A stretch of DNA of 64,000 nucleotides from Cunninghamia lanceolata (Eukaryota > Streptophyta > Pinopsida > Cupressales > Cupressaceae), in NCBI GenBank assembly GCA_027924645.1, contig BSBN01001017.1:7156501-7220500 (forward strand). Direction: 5' to 3'. Both the position numbers and the translations under genes were made by a program. Below, piece by piece: positions 10,801 through 22,493 of the stretch. Numbering within the stretch: the stretch's first letter is position 1; each line of letters opens with the position of its first letter. Under the pieces are notes generated by a model that was not told the DNA's origin, made no database searches, and saw only the letters and a list, made by a program, of their open reading frames with translations.

Positions 10801-12180
10801 TAGGAGGAAGTACCCCAGGATCACCCTAATGAAGAGCATCATGAGGAAGAAATAAGGAAGTCACCATCTCCATCAAAAATAGATGCAGTTACTGGAGATC
10901 AGGGTGATCAACATGATGATGGTGGACGCCAAGGATCTGGAGACCAAGTTCCTCCATGGCTTGAGAAAGAAATAGATACAGAGTCAGGTTTGGAAATTCA
11001 AGAGTTTGATGTGTCAACACAATTTTTAGAGACCATCATGAAGCCAAGGAGGAAGGCCAGGTTAACCTTGGCCATAAGAAGAGATCTTGATATGGGTAGA
11101 AGGACTACTCAGATAGCACTTCCCACAGTAGAGAAGGAGAAAGGCAAGATCACCCTGGAAAAATTCTAGATTACTACTGTTGATTTAAGGTTTTCCAATG
11201 AAGACCAGGAAGGTCAAGAGGGAAAAGATATAATTGATTCTTTGACCCAAAGGGTAAAGAAGGAAAAAGTGAAAAATAAGTAGCATAAGGAGCAAATTGC
11301 TTAGTTGCATGCCTACATAAAAGGGTTAATTAACCCTGATGATACTTCAAATGCAGAGGCAGTCCCATTGATTACAATCTCTTAGGAAGAGGTCAATAAG
11401 CTAGACCTTATGAAGCATGAATCAATAATAATGGGAAAGTGGATGTTATCCACACTCAGTGGAGCAAAAGTAGTGAAAGCCTCTTTACAGAGGTGGAATT
11501 CTCTAAGTACCTCCAGAAGGAAGGTTGACAAATTGCAAATGGAGGCCGGAAGAAGGTCATTCCAATTAGAGAAAGCCTTGAGTGATTTGGATGAGATGAA
11601 GAGGATTAATCCTCAAGTTCTAATAAACAAACAGGTGTTGGATAGTAATACTGCCATATTGATGGATATCTGATATAAAGATATCATATTTGAAAATGAT
11701 GTATTAAAAAGATGCAACAACAAGTTAAGAGACATCAGCATGAAGCTGCATGACATGATGTCATTTGAAGCAGAGATCCTGGAAGCCCTAGAGGGGAAAA
11801 TAGAAGGAAAGATTGAAAATCAAGATGAAGATTTTGCAGTAAAGGCTCTGCATAATAACTTTCAGCCTATGGCTGATGACCCTCTTATCCATCTGACAGA
11901 GGAATCCATGGACAAGATCATGAGAATCAAGGTTAGGGTGGAAAATTACAAGGAAACATCAAGCAGCAGGAGGAGCAAATTGGAGGCCCTTTGAAATAAA
12001 TATCAGGCCCACAAGCACACCATTGTCAAAGCAAAAACTCAGGATGGCGGAGAAGTTGAACGAGTGATAGGAGCATATGAAAATGTCAGGATAATCATGT
12101 AGGCCCATATGCAAGGTAATGTTCATGATGATGATGAAGGTACAGGAAATGATGATCTTGATGCTCCTGATGAAGAGTAG
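7855..12180 (+). pseudogene. ORF1, LTR-embedded gene (element B copy, full length)
   Basis: A 1,442-codon frame from ATG 7855 to TAG 12178 that never shifts frame but carries about 19 internal stops, mostly CAG, CAA, CGA or TGG changed by one transition. Architecture: residues 1-~405 a compact conserved domain (motifs NPQT, DLSIRGIATTF-NLPLG, ATAKLPVHMYKFDFNDEYQYM, HLVRTMEEDRTKR, MLPRYPTDAVVL); ~405-720 basic and acidic low complexity; ~720-1060 Glu-rich with LFDDEVVKDV; then a basic MKPRRKAR segment and two coiled-coil-like stretches, ending with an acidic Asp/Glu tail. I do not recognise the family; it has only a loose look of plant transposon-associated proteins. Role unknown, perhaps a DNA- or protein-binding accessory factor. 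Confidence 0.8.
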
Positions 12181-12244
12181 ATGAAGATGTGATACCAAAG
12201 ACGGCACAAGCATAAAAAATTTAGAGAAAACAAGTAATTCAGAT

Positions 12245-12375
12245 GGTTGCTAGTTGGCAACCTGTGCCACGTGACATGTTGACTAAGTCAAAGATGAATA
12301 TCCACCGTAGATCTTAATAGATAAATCTTGATCATAGATCATGTGTAACCGCTCCCTCACCTTGTTCTATAAAAG
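12245..12375 (+). promoter_or_regulatory. Element B core promoter after ORF1
   Basis: A near-palindrome GGTTGCTAGTTGGCAACC (12245-12262), a G-box CACGTG (12268-12273), a palindromic W-box TTGACTAAGTCAA (12279-12291) and TATAAAAG (12368-12375). The palindrome and TATA recur behind every full ORF1. I infer this drives the genomic RNA, making the ORF1 gene part of U3. Confidence 0.65.
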
Positions 12376-13195
12376 GTGTAAGGATGCTTTGTTTTAGACA
12401 TTTGAAACTTAATTGAAATCTATTTGCCAAAATATTCAGGGCTTATTTCAAAGTTGTTGTATACATATATGTTCTTGCATACTTAATGAATGAGAATACT
12501 ATTTTGATTACAATCCATCATAAATCTTGAGTAATTAGTGTATAAATTCCTGATACATGCTTTGATTTGCTGCATCCCTTGGAGTACATATCAGCTGACA
12601 TGTGTTGTCTTCATTCCTTTCCTTTGAAGTTAGCATCAACTATATCTAGCTATGGAATGCCCTGGTGAACATATGGTTTGATTTCTTCTCTTCATGACTG
12701 TATCTGATGTGTATGTGGCTCAATAACTAAAGGTTCATCATTATTTGAAGTATTATTTTTAGTTTCTTTTAATTTTAGTGTAATTCACCATCACAATTTC
12801 AAATAATGGATAATCATAAGCAAATTACATGAAATATGCAGACAACTTGTAGATAATTGAAGATTTATAGCATATTTGAAGTTAAAGCATGTATACTTGA
12901 TAAATATCATTCAAAGATTTAAGCATAGACACACTATTTGTGAAAATATCTTGTGTAGATAACTTTCCGTGTAGCATCTTTACAGAGACTAAATTCCTGC
13001 TGATGAATAAACGTAAGGCCCCAAAATGGAAACAACAATATACATCAACCACTGAGTAACGTCAGATGATTAAGACCTAATCCATGGAGACTTGGGATCA
13101 TGAATTCTTTGAATTCATCATATCTTTCAAGATGAGTAAAGGTTGATGTATAACTTTTATTCTATGTATGTTTATGACTAACATCATTATCAATA
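12376..13195 (+). other. Element B R/U5 region
   Basis: About 820 bp, AT-rich, with no supported gene. It contains the conserved GAGACTTGGGATCATGAATTC block near 13088 that also occurs in the LTRs of C, D and E. Confidence 0.6.
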
Positions 13196-13200
13196 GGTAC

Positions 13201-15050
13201 ATGCCTACCAATAGCAATATCAGGGTAAGCATAACTACAACCTGAGAATTAATTCCAACAGACCTACTAGTCCTTTGACCTCTTCCTTGCCTCCAAACAA
13301 TTTCAATACACCTCCTGATCGCAAGGCAAGTAATAACCCTGGTTTTCCCAAGGTGAATGCTCAATACTTGGCATCACCAAATACAACACCAAAAGCTATA
13401 AATCCACCTCATGAATCTGACAAGTTGGTCACTTATCTCACTGATGAGATGAAAAAGATTAAAATCAGCTTATCCTTGTCAGAGTTGCTTAAAACTCCTG
13501 CCATCAAGAAGGCATTTATGAAATCACTAGATGATCCTGCTCCGAAAGAGGATAGTCATCCCTCAGGTCAGTCTGGTAGTAAAGATCATGCTGCTGAAGA
13601 TCCTAATGTTAAACACAAGGTCCCAGCTACTGTTCAAGATGTAGAGACCTCCCACATGACCTTATATAGAGATAAAAGTGAGTCACCTCCATTGCTCCTT
13701 ACCATAAGGATGTTCAGCAAAAACTTGCACAACTATTTAGTAGACTCAGGAGCATCTACCAATGTAATGCCCCTATCCATATGCAATGCTTTAGGCCTGC
13801 ATCCTGCTAAATCATTAAAAAAAGTGACATAGTTGGACAAAATAGAAGTGAGCGCGGTAGGAGAACTAACTCATATTCACATGCAGCTAGCATCGGATCC
13901 CATAATCCAATATTATATTGATATTCAGGTAGTTGATATACCTGATACCTATAGGATGTTACTCAGCAGAGACTGGTCTAAAACCCTTAATGGATATATG
14001 TCCATAGATTTTAGTCATCTGTGGTTACCCTAGAAAGGGATACCAAACCAGATAAGAATTGATGCTGAGCCTCGCATGAAGCACATGATCACTGAGTATA
14101 ACAAAACTAACGAGATCATGTATGTGGATGTGGAACCAGGAGTTTACTCCATCAGACCCCAGACTGTCAGGATAGAAGAAATCCTGATGTATGATGTTCA
14201 TCATCATGATGATGACCCTCAGGATGAGAAAATAATTTTAGAACCTAATTGTAACCCTAAGAATAAAAATGAGGTATATCACTTCAAGAATTTCGAGATG
14301 CACTTGTCTAAATAGGTGAAACAGTGTCAATTATTAAAGATACATGTTAATGATATTTTAATTGATGGTTGGTGTAGGTTGCATAATGAGCCACATTTTG
14401 AGAAGACTTATGAAGCATGCATAGACATGCTAGAGCTAGAACAAGCGTGCAGTGATGAATCACTATCATCATCATCATCAGAGGTAAGTTCTGTAGACAT
14501 TGATAGTGACACTGAATTTTATCTGTCTTCTACAGGAACAGAGGAAGTTATACCGCAGGATGAAGGTCATGTTCAGATGATAGAAGAGATGCTGGTATGC
14601 AACTAGAGTAATGTTAAAAGGAAAAAGAAAATCACCCCAGGGATTGATTGTTTAGTTGAATCAGACTATGAGTTATCTGATGAAGACAGAGGCAGCAATT
14701 TGTCTAAATTTGAAGAGTTCATGTCAGAAGAGATTCAGAAGATGACACAGCAGCAGAGACCTCCACAGGATGTCTTGATTGAAGGTTGGTACAGGTTACA
14801 TGAAGCACCTCACTCAGAAACTGCTTGTTCACTGTGTTTACATATTTTGAAAAGATAGACATTGCCTAGTCCACAGGATTTGCATTTTGGTGATAGAAAG
14901 AAAGAAGAGGCATCAGCTTCACAGAAGAAAGGAATGATGAAGTATGAGAAAGTTGAGATACCCAAGTTAAAGTGGATATCAAGTGGTGCAGTTGCCAGAG
15001 CCGCAAAGAAAAAGGAAGGATTAGATAAGCCTTTGGTTGAAGACAGGCCA
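13201..15050 (+). pseudogene. Element C gag tail, protease and knuckle linker
   Basis: One frame interrupted by single stops (13830 TAG, 14031 TAG, 14313 TAG, 14604 TAG, 14856 TAG). Protease active site VDSGASTNVMPLSICNALG near 13740-13796, then the conserved DTYRMLLSRDWSKTLNGYM segment. The linker has two knuckle-like modules: DGWCRLHNEPHFEKTYEAC near 14365-14425 (one Cys now Tyr) and GWYRLHEAPHSETACSLC near 14785-14840 (first Cys now Tyr). A Ser-rich and acidic stretch lies between them. The frame leads straight into the RNase H domain. Stops fit CAG or TGG decay when compared with D. Confidence 0.85.
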
Positions 15051-15900
15051 TGGATCCTTAGATTTGATGGATCCAAGTCAAAATAAGAAGCTAGAGTAGG
15101 GATAGATCTTGTTGATCCATCAGGAAAATCCTACTTAGTAGCATATAGACTACAGTTCCCCTGCACCAACAATGTAATAGAGTATAAAGCTCTAATTCAT
15201 GGGATACTATTTTTCCTTAAGAAGAAAGTGAAAACTCTGTATTTCTATGGAGACTCAAAATTAGTCGTGAGACAGGTGAGAGGAATTTACTCCTGCAATT
15301 ATAAAAAGTTGTCCAATTATAGACACAGGGTGTGGGACCTGATAGAATATTTTGATGCATTCAATATCACCCACATACCTAGAGAACAGAACCATAGGGC
15401 AGATGCTTTAGCCCAGGCTGCTAGTACTTTGGAGCCACTGTCTATTTCTAGACTGAAAGGATTTTCAGTAGAGTTGGTATCAATACCTTCTATGCCTGAC
15501 AATGTAACCAACCTCCAAGTATTCAATGATGATCAGTATATCCTAGATTTCATCTCCAACATGGATGTATTTGATGCACAGATTATAGATGAGAATAATA
15601 TAGAAGATCATGTCTGGGAAGAGGAAGAAATCTTAGAGTTGCCTAGCAATAAGATTCCTAAGGGAATGATAGAGCTAGAGAGAGCATTTGATCTAGACAA
15701 CATGCTAAAATATAAGGATCTTCCAAAAGCTGATGGAGGACAATATTCATAGGTTAATATTGGCCAGAATGATGAAAAGAAAAATGTCTTGATAGGGAAA
15801 GTTTGCACAGAAGAAGAGTTGGAAGGAATCACCCAAGCTCTCAAAGATTACATCCATGTCATCGCCTAGACTTATGATGAGCTAAAAATGTATGACACAT
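15051..15900 (+). pseudogene. Element C upstream RNase H domain and linker
   Basis: A type I RNase H of the extra (archaeal-like) kind found in the plant Tat lineage. It keeps RFDGSKSK (Asp), YGDSKLVVRQV (Asp) and EQNHRADALAQAAS (His, Asp), while the Glu motif reads NNVIEYKAL. It degrades RNA in RNA-DNA hybrids during reverse transcription. It sits before RT rather than between RT and integrase. A TAA follows GSKSK (15084-15086), at the same codon as in element E. Further TAGs at 15750 and 15867 break the linker to RT. Confidence 0.85.
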
Positions 15901-18484
15901 CATTCATCACACACACCATACCCCTGAAGCTAGATGCCAAGCCTTTCAGATAGAAGCAAACCTATTATTTTTGAGGAGGTTAAGAAACTATTAAATTCTA
16001 GGATCATATTTTCTGTGAGGTACTCCACGTGGGTAGCAAATCTGGTCCCAGTGAGGAAAAAAAATGGAGACATCAGACTATGTGTGGACTTCAGGAACTT
16101 GAACAAAGCATCTGAGAAAGATAATTATCCTTTACCTTCCCTAGATGAGGTCCTACAAATTGTGAATGGTGCTAAAATGATGTCATTTCTGGATGGTTTC
16201 TCAGGCTATAACCAGGTCATGGTGGATAAAATTGACAGATTGAAAACTGGCTTCACCACAAAGTGGGGGATATTCACTTATAGGTGCATGTCATTTGGGT
16301 TAATCAATGCTAGAGCAACATTCCAGTGAGTAATGGACATAGCCTTCAGAGGCTTAATAGGAAAATTCATAGTCATATACATGGATGAATTAACAGTGTT
16401 CTCTAAAGATAGAGGAAACCATGTAGAAGATCTCAGAAATGTGCTTAAAAAATGTGAATAATATGGGATATCCTTGAACCCCAAGAAATGCATATTTGGG
16501 GTAACAACAAGAAAATTACTAGGCCACTTGATAACTGAAAATGGGATTATCATTGATCCTGACAAGGTGGAATCCATTATGAAAATACAACTTCCTGGAA
16601 GCAAAAAGGAGCTCAAATCTTACTGTGGTAAGATTAACTTTGTTAGGAAGTTTATCACTGGCTTCGCAGAAATTGTTAGACCTCTAAATGCCATGCTCAA
16701 GAAGGATGCTAAAATTGAGTGGACACCAGAGGCTAGAGCAGCTTTTGAAGACATTAAAAAAGCTATATCTGATGCTCCAGTTCTGATCAGTCTAGATTAT
16801 ACCAGGGACTTCTATATTTATTCATTTGCTTCAGAGCATACCTCTACAGCAGTGCTGACATAGAGAAATGAAGAAAAGGAAGAGAAGTCCATAGCCTTCA
16901 TGAGCAGTCCTTTCAAAGATGTTGAACTGAGATATATGGATGTTGAAAGGTAGGCACTTGCTCTAGTTTGAGCAGTAAAGAAGTTTAGGCACTATATACT
17001 TAGAAGTAAAGCGATTGCTGTGGTACCTGATGTAACAGTGAAGATGCTATTAATGCAGAGCGAGCCAGGTGAGAAAAGGGCTAAATGGATCACTATCCTA
17101 CAAGAATATGACATGGACATTACACCCATGAAGCTAGTGAGAGGACAGGCTTTAAGCCAGATGATATCAGAGATTGACCCCAATATCATGAGTCAGCAGT
17201 AAGTTATTAATGCAAAGGACAATGGAGAGTGGTACTCAGACATCAGGAACATCCTGATTACTGGAAGATGTCCTCCAAGACTGCAGGCCTCACAAAGGAG
17301 AGCCCTAAAAATAAGGTCACAGAAGTATATGATGAAAGGGGGAATCCTTTTCAAGAAAAATTATGAAGGGATATACCTAAGATGCCTAGAGAAGCCAGAA
17401 GCAGACAAGGTGTTATCAGAGCTACATGACAAGTTTGGAACAACACATGGGTCATCCTTGGCCACTACTCATGCTATCCTCAGGGCAGGGTACTACTAGC
17501 CCACCATTTTCAAGGATACTGTTGAACATATTAAATGTTGTCATGTATGTTAGGTTGCTGCTAACAGAGAAAGATATGCTGCACAACCTTTGCAGCTAGT
17601 GATGGAGATGTGCCCATTTGCACAATGGGGCATGGACTTCATAGGGCCAATTAATCCTCCATCATCCTCAGGCCACAGGTATGTCTTAACTATTACTGAC
17701 TACTGTACTAGGTGGACTGAAGTTGCTAGCACCAAGACCTACAATGCTGAAGATGTCATCAGATTTCTAGAAAGTAATATAGTCACCAGGTATGGAGTTC
17801 CCTATGCTCTGGTAAGTGACAATGGGTCTACTTTTGCTTCAACCAAATTGTCAAGCTAGGCTTTTGATTATGGGATCATATTGAAGTTCTCCTCAAACTA
17901 TTATCCCCAAGGGAATGGATTAGTAGAATCCACCAATAAAAATTTGTTGAATATCATAAAAAAGTTAATAGAAAAGAACCCTAGGGAGTGGAACACCCTT
18001 CTGAAGTATGCCTTGTGGGTAGACATAACTAGGAATAAAGCTGCATTAGGAAACTCACCTTATCACTTAGTATATGGGGTGGATCCCATCCACCCTGTTA
18101 ACCTAAAGATTCCTACACTGTAGGTTGCACAAGAGTACTTGGGCATAGATAATAAGCAAGAAGTTAGGTTGCTTCAATTGATGCACCTGGAAAGAGAAAA
18201 GAAGTTAGGCAATTGATCAATTTGCCAAACGTCAGACTGTTGTCGAACACTGGTTTGACAAAAGGGCCAAGGTTAAGGCCTTTAGGATCTCAGATTTAGT
18301 CTTGATGTGGGATAAAGCACATCAGAGGAAGGGAGAACATGGTAAGTTTGATAAACTCTGGATAGGTCCCTTCCAAATTTCTAATATATTAGGATATAGC
18401 ACTTACAGGCTTAAAAACTTGACAGGTCAGGATGTTCCATTACCAGTTAATGGACAGTTCCTTAAACATTATTTCCAAGCCCGA
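15901..18484 (+). pseudogene. pol: Element C reverse transcriptase, RNase H and integrase
   Basis: Broken pol. A deletion of about 17 bases near 15960 shifts the frame at the start of RT. RT motifs: LVPVRKKNGDIRLCVDFRNLN, MMSFLDGFSGYNQ, IYMDELTVF, where the second catalytic Asp of YMDD is now Glu. The attached RNase H has SFASE where an Asp is expected, as in D. Integrase has HGSSLATTHAIL, CCHVC, WGMDFIGP, VSDNGSTF and NGLVESTNK. One extra A near 18190 shifts the frame again. Stops include 16329, 16461, 16861, 17202, 17859 and 18121. The family stop TGA is CGA here, at 18482-18484. Confidence 0.88.
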
Positions 18485-19331
18485 GTTAGCTTCATGATAG
18501 TCGTGTATCATAGTGTATATGTGTATAGTTGTTTGTACAGTTTTGTTTTGTGTTTTGTTTTTTCTGCTTGTTGAGTTTTTGTTTTGGTTAGTCAAGATGA
18601 TGCAGCTCATCACCCTAGAAAATAACAAAATTGTTAGGATTCAAATGATGAGAACAAATTCATATATAGGTTATGACTCATTCTGAGAAGTACTTATGAT
18701 CAGGTCTGTGATATCTTTTCATCAGAGTGCCTTTTCTTGACCATAGTGATTCTTTCACAATGACTCACCTAACAACCTTGGGTTTGTTGAACACACATGT
18801 ATAGGTGTTAAGTGAAAAATCTAAAGGGACTCCCTTGCTACCAATATAATCTCCAACCTAAATCAGCAAGTGACCATACCTTGCACACTGAGCTTACATG
18901 ATGAGATAAGATTTATAGAATATAAAATATTGAAAAATTAGAAAAGAAATAAAATTAGGCCATCTAAGTAACTCTACCAGGGCTATAGACGCCTGCTGGT
19001 AGTGGAGTTCTACTTAGGGGGATTGTATAGATAACCTTGCCGGGGCTATGGATGCCTACTGGCAGCAAGGCTCTATCCAGGTTGGCTATGAGGGATGCTC
19101 CCAAACTATGTAGCTTAACATCAGTTACTCATGTTTTCAACTTGCTTTCAAGATGAGGATAATTAATCATTTGCACACACCTGATCCTTTGTTAGCATTG
19201 TTGCCATGATGAAAATTTTATCATACAGAAAGATTATGATGCTTATACTTAGAAAGAGTTAGAATACTATATATGAATGTGATCACCTCACTTGAATCAT
19301 TGGAATTGTGTTGTTTTCTTTGGTGGCAAGT
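18485..19331 (+). other. Element C pol-to-LTR spacer
   Basis: Noncoding and collinear with 5521-6367 and 35839-36645. The duplicated GGGGCTAT block is at about 18965-19095. CTTTGGTGGCAAG precedes the LTR as polypurine tract. Confidence 0.75.
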
Positions 19332-20641
19332 TGTTGTGTGGCTACACAACACGCCCCATTTTGACTTGACAAAACAGGGACCCAACTTTTTGCTTGGCTT
19401 GGCTTGTGTTTTTCTACTTTTTAGTGGTCTGGTAAAAGGAAGTCATGCAGGTGACCCTACATAAAGGAGCTGGGTAAGTCATCATGATGAGGTCAGTTAG
19501 TCAAAGTTACTATTTTGTATCAATAACCTCATGGTTGGAAAGAGTACAAAATTTCATGCAGGTTTGCCTTTTGGATCACCCTAATATTCCTTAGGGAATG
19601 AAAGTTATGACAAGTCAAAGTCCTGGTCAAACTCGATATTCCGAGGGGGGGTCATATTTCTTAACATCAGTCATCTTATGTAAGATCACCCTGATCCAAA
19701 TTTATCACCCGATAATCATTTGGTCTGGAGCTTTGGACGTCAATCTTACATGATAGTGGTATTTACCCATCAAACAACTTCATTATTTTGCGGGGGTCAT
19801 ATTTTAAATATCACTCGATGTTCCGAATATCTCCCGATCTTTCAAATATCACCATGTTGCAAAATATCACCCTAGAGCCAATATGCTGATGATGTCATCC
19901 AATCTTGGTGAACAAAGAAAATCACCCTGATGGTGATGTCATCATCTTTTTACCTCATGGTGATATATTTCTAGAGATCACCCCTTTTTCAATAACATGA
20001 CGGTGACGTCATCCCGATCTTTCAAAAAGGGGTCATATTCTCAATATCACTTGATATTCTGAATATCACCTGATATTCTCAACATCACCCAATCCATTAA
20101 CATTAGTGTTGCCGCTCAAAGGAGGGTCATATTACATAGAGGGGTTCATATTATGAATATCACATGATCTTCTGAAGATCACCCCCCTCATCTTGCCCCA
20201 TGACATTAAATGCTTATAAATGTAGTAGGTGGATTCCCGCCGATTGCGAATGCGATACACACACCTAGCAACATACGTGAATTTTGTATAGAAGATCAAT
20301 GGTTTTGATCAATTTAACCTAGTTTTGCCCTAATTTTCCCTACTAATGAGGATAAAAGTGAATTTCTAAGGTCATTTTACATTTACCTTGTGATGAAACG
20401 AGAATTTATAGAGCAGACATTCAAACCCTCATACGACCTACCTGCGGATGCATATAGCTTATAGCAGAATAGAACACATGATTATCACCGGTATCTGAGC
20501 CCCTTTTTCCATAATCATCAGCCTAATCCACAGAGACTTGGGATCATGAATTCTTTGAATTCATCGTATCTTTCAAGATGAGTAAAGTTTGTTGTGTAAC
20601 TTTTATTCTATGTTTGTTTATGACTAACATCATGATCAATA
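19332..20641 (+). repeat. Element C 3' LTR, internally deleted (1,310 bp)
   Basis: Starts with the terminal hairpin and ends ATGATCAATA like the B LTR, but lacks about 5.4 kb. The left arm follows B to about 7631 and the right arm resumes at about 13078; the join at 20524-20528 is TAATC, present at both parental sites. The leader intron, ORF1 and the core promoter are gone. Confidence 0.85.
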
Positions 20642-20760
20642 GGTATAAAATGCTAAAACTATAAATGACTGGACTGAACTAAAAATGAAATAAAATAAAA
20701 GATTGCAAATATTTTTGGTTGATACAAGATTTCTCTGTAACCTGGGATGCTTCTGCATCA
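20642..20760 (-). repeat. Chromovirus-type LTR fragment (element I)
   Basis: Resembles the last ~115 bp (plus-strand direction) of the F LTRs, including GCAAATATTTTTGG and the terminal CTTCTGCATCA. On the minus strand it is the start of an LTR. It is cut on its left by the insertion of element C. Confidence 0.65.
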
Positions 20761-21266
20761 AGTATGAAAAAGTGAAAGTGCAAAAAGGTTGCATAATGGA
20801 AAGGATTTCAAGATTTAAAAGTAGTTTACAAATATTCCACTGTGGAAGACTTGGGCAACTACCCTAAAGTCCTCCTGCTCAAACAAGCATTGTATTTGGT
20901 ATTAATAGACTCTTTACAACATTTCTCTAGTTCTAAGTTTCTAAAGATTTAGGCTTTCTGGACTTGGGCACCTATCCTATAGTCCTCTAACTTTCCATCT
21001 TCTAGGACATAGGTCATGATATCTCTCTGATCCCTCTGGTGAAATTAGTTTCTAAATATCTACTCTACATCTCCTGTTATGATCAGATCTGTACAAATCT
21101 AGGGTTTTGTGCATTGGTTGACCTATGGTTTGATAAAAATCTTGATTAAATCATATCTTTCCATAGAAAACAAGATCACAAGATCTGTAACTGAGTCCAC
21201 CTCTCTTTGGTTGTGATTTTAGCTCAGTCTTGTCCTTGAATGTTATTGTGGAAGAGTGTTTGATCT
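20761..21266. other. Left flank of element F, no gene recognised
   Basis: About 500 bp of AT-rich DNA continuing across F to 47740. It holds two related segments, GACTTGGGCAACTACCCTAAAGTCCTC near 20848 and GACTTGGGCACCTATCCTATAGTCCTC near 20963, but no supported frame. The last five bases, GATCT, are the target duplication of F. Confidence 0.5.
21262..21266. repeat. Target-site duplication of element F
   Basis: GATCT here and GATCT at 47740-47744, flanking the LTR termini 21267 and 47739. It proves both ends of F and that D is nested inside it. Confidence 0.85.
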
Positions 21267-22093
21267 TGGTGCAGTCACGATTAGGAGGGTCCACAAAGTG
21301 AACAATCCAAACCATGCAACAAGAGTAAACACAATGGAAGAAACTCAATTATAGAATGCAAATGCAGATTTAGTCATTTAGTATATCATAGATCCAACTA
21401 CAAACATGACAAGCTTGCAATTAGAGCTCACATGCCTAATTCCTCAGTTACAATATATGCACAAGATACAACTTTGAATCACTTGACATGAAAGAATTCC
21501 AATTATCAAACTATGAATTATCACTAACTAACTACCTAGGCATTTATTACATGTATATATATCATCTCCAGATCACAAGATTGCTCCGCATCAGCTAAAT
21601 AAATCACAAACTCCAATGAAAGAGACGTGTGTACATGGATAGGTTGGACCTAAACAAATGGGAATCCTCCACAAGTGAGTGAAATAATGTACGAATCTTA
21701 GGAAAGGTTAGACATGAACCAAAGTTCCTTGAATGATGTGTAATTTATCTCCACAAGTCATGAAATGCTTTTCAAGTCTTCTCCTTTAGCTGGCTTTCTG
21801 AGACTGTCAGGATGCTTTGCTTTGAGAAAACAATCAATCTTTAGATAGCGATATCTTTCCAGAAACTAATCCAAATGATCTAAATTTTGGATATGATGTG
21901 CATGAAGATGTTTAGATATTAAGTCCATCTCTATAAGGTCTAAAATGAAACTGTGACAGAATGCAGACCAAAATACAGAAACTGCTACTAACTAAACTGA
22001 CTGTACTGAACTGGAAAATGAAAGAAGCAAATGAAATGCAAATATTTTTTGTTGATGCAAGCTTGCTCTTGAACCAGAGATGCTCCTACATCA
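21267..22093 (-). repeat. Element F 3' LTR
   Basis: On the plus strand it runs TGGTGCAGTC to GCTCCTACATCA. It aligns end to end with 46910-47739. Short frames inside it are not genes. Confidence 0.88.
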
Positions 22094-22488
22094 GACAGCT
22101 AGGGTTGTTGAAAAAGTGAATCCCTCACTTTGCTGGGGCTAGAGGAAAACCAAGATGGTCCACCTCATCCTGAGAAATCCAAGATGAATCTTCTTACAGT
22201 CTGCCTTTCCACTTCACAAGATATTCTTTGTATTTCTTTCCTCTGTTGCTGCATCCAATTCTATTGTCCAAGATGTCTTCAATCTATTCGGGTGCTTGTT
22301 GTGGTAACTGCTTCTTCAAGTCCTCTTCAATGCTATTACTAAACTCTATTTAATGATACTGATATAGGTCTATGTTATTGAAAATAGGTGATATCCCCAA
22401 TGTCTTCGGTAGCTCCACTTCATATGCATTTCCTGAATCAAAATTTTTTGAGTGTCCTACATGGTCCAATATTTTTCATCTTTAACTT
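22094..22488 (-). pseudogene. Element F integrase C-terminus with chromodomain
   Basis: On the minus strand, from the D insertion leftward: the end of the integrase tail (LKMKNIGPCR), then a chromodomain with IEDILDNRI, KKYKEYLVKWKGR and DSSWIS near 22150-22300. Chromodomains of this kind steer integration to marked chromatin. Stops (for example after FDSGNAY-like and WKGRL positions) show decay. Its upstream half is 20 kb away at 42488. Confidence 0.75.
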
Positions 22489-22493
22489 GTTAT
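22489..22493. repeat. Target-site duplication of element D
   Basis: GTTAT here and GTTAT at 42488-42492, exactly flanking the D termini. Confidence 0.92.

Larger units (their letters stand above)
4610..13195 (+). mobile_element. Element B: 3' part of a giant-LTR Ty3/gypsy element
   Basis: From left to right: C-terminal two thirds of integrase, a ~850 bp noncoding spacer and a full 6.8 kb 3' LTR containing ORF1. Element A interrupts its integrase, so B's 5' half lies left of the window. The sequence right of its LTR, GGTACATGC onward, aligns without a break to the gag tail of D (near 30532) and E (near 61493), so B is inserted in the gag region of element C and GGTAC (13196-13200) is its right target duplication. 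Confidence 0.85.
6368..13195 (+). repeat. Element B 3' LTR, 6,828 bp, carrying ORF1
   Basis: Starts TGTTGTGTGG and ends ATCAATA, a decayed form of the ACCAACA seen in D and E. Order inside: terminal hairpin, U3 rich in GATATT/TCACCTGAT units and TGACGTCA sites, a TATA-like box, a leader with a splice donor and acceptor, ORF1, a palindrome with G-box and W-box, a second TATA box and about 820 bp of R/U5 to the end. The boundaries are fixed by comparison with the two D LTRs, whose ends are proven by a target duplication. Confidence 0.88.
13196..20641 (+). mobile_element. Element C: 3' part of a giant-LTR element, host of B
   Basis: Same family as B. What remains right of the B insertion is the gag tail, protease, knuckle modules, RNase H, RT, RNase H, integrase, spacer and a 3' LTR that has lost ORF1. 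The 5' LTR and gag lie left of the window, beyond B. Its right edge abuts a chromovirus-type LTR fragment, and GGTAT (20642-20646) is the likely target duplication. Confidence 0.82.

Noticed and set aside
6368..20641. LTR-internal-LTR array made by unequal recombination
   Set aside because: No PBS or gag follows the 13195 LTR end, and the next bases are native gag-tail sequence; nested insertion explains it better.
21151..21348. Minus-strand 65-codon frame across the F left edge
   Set aside because: Spans the target duplication and LTR boundary; no motif.
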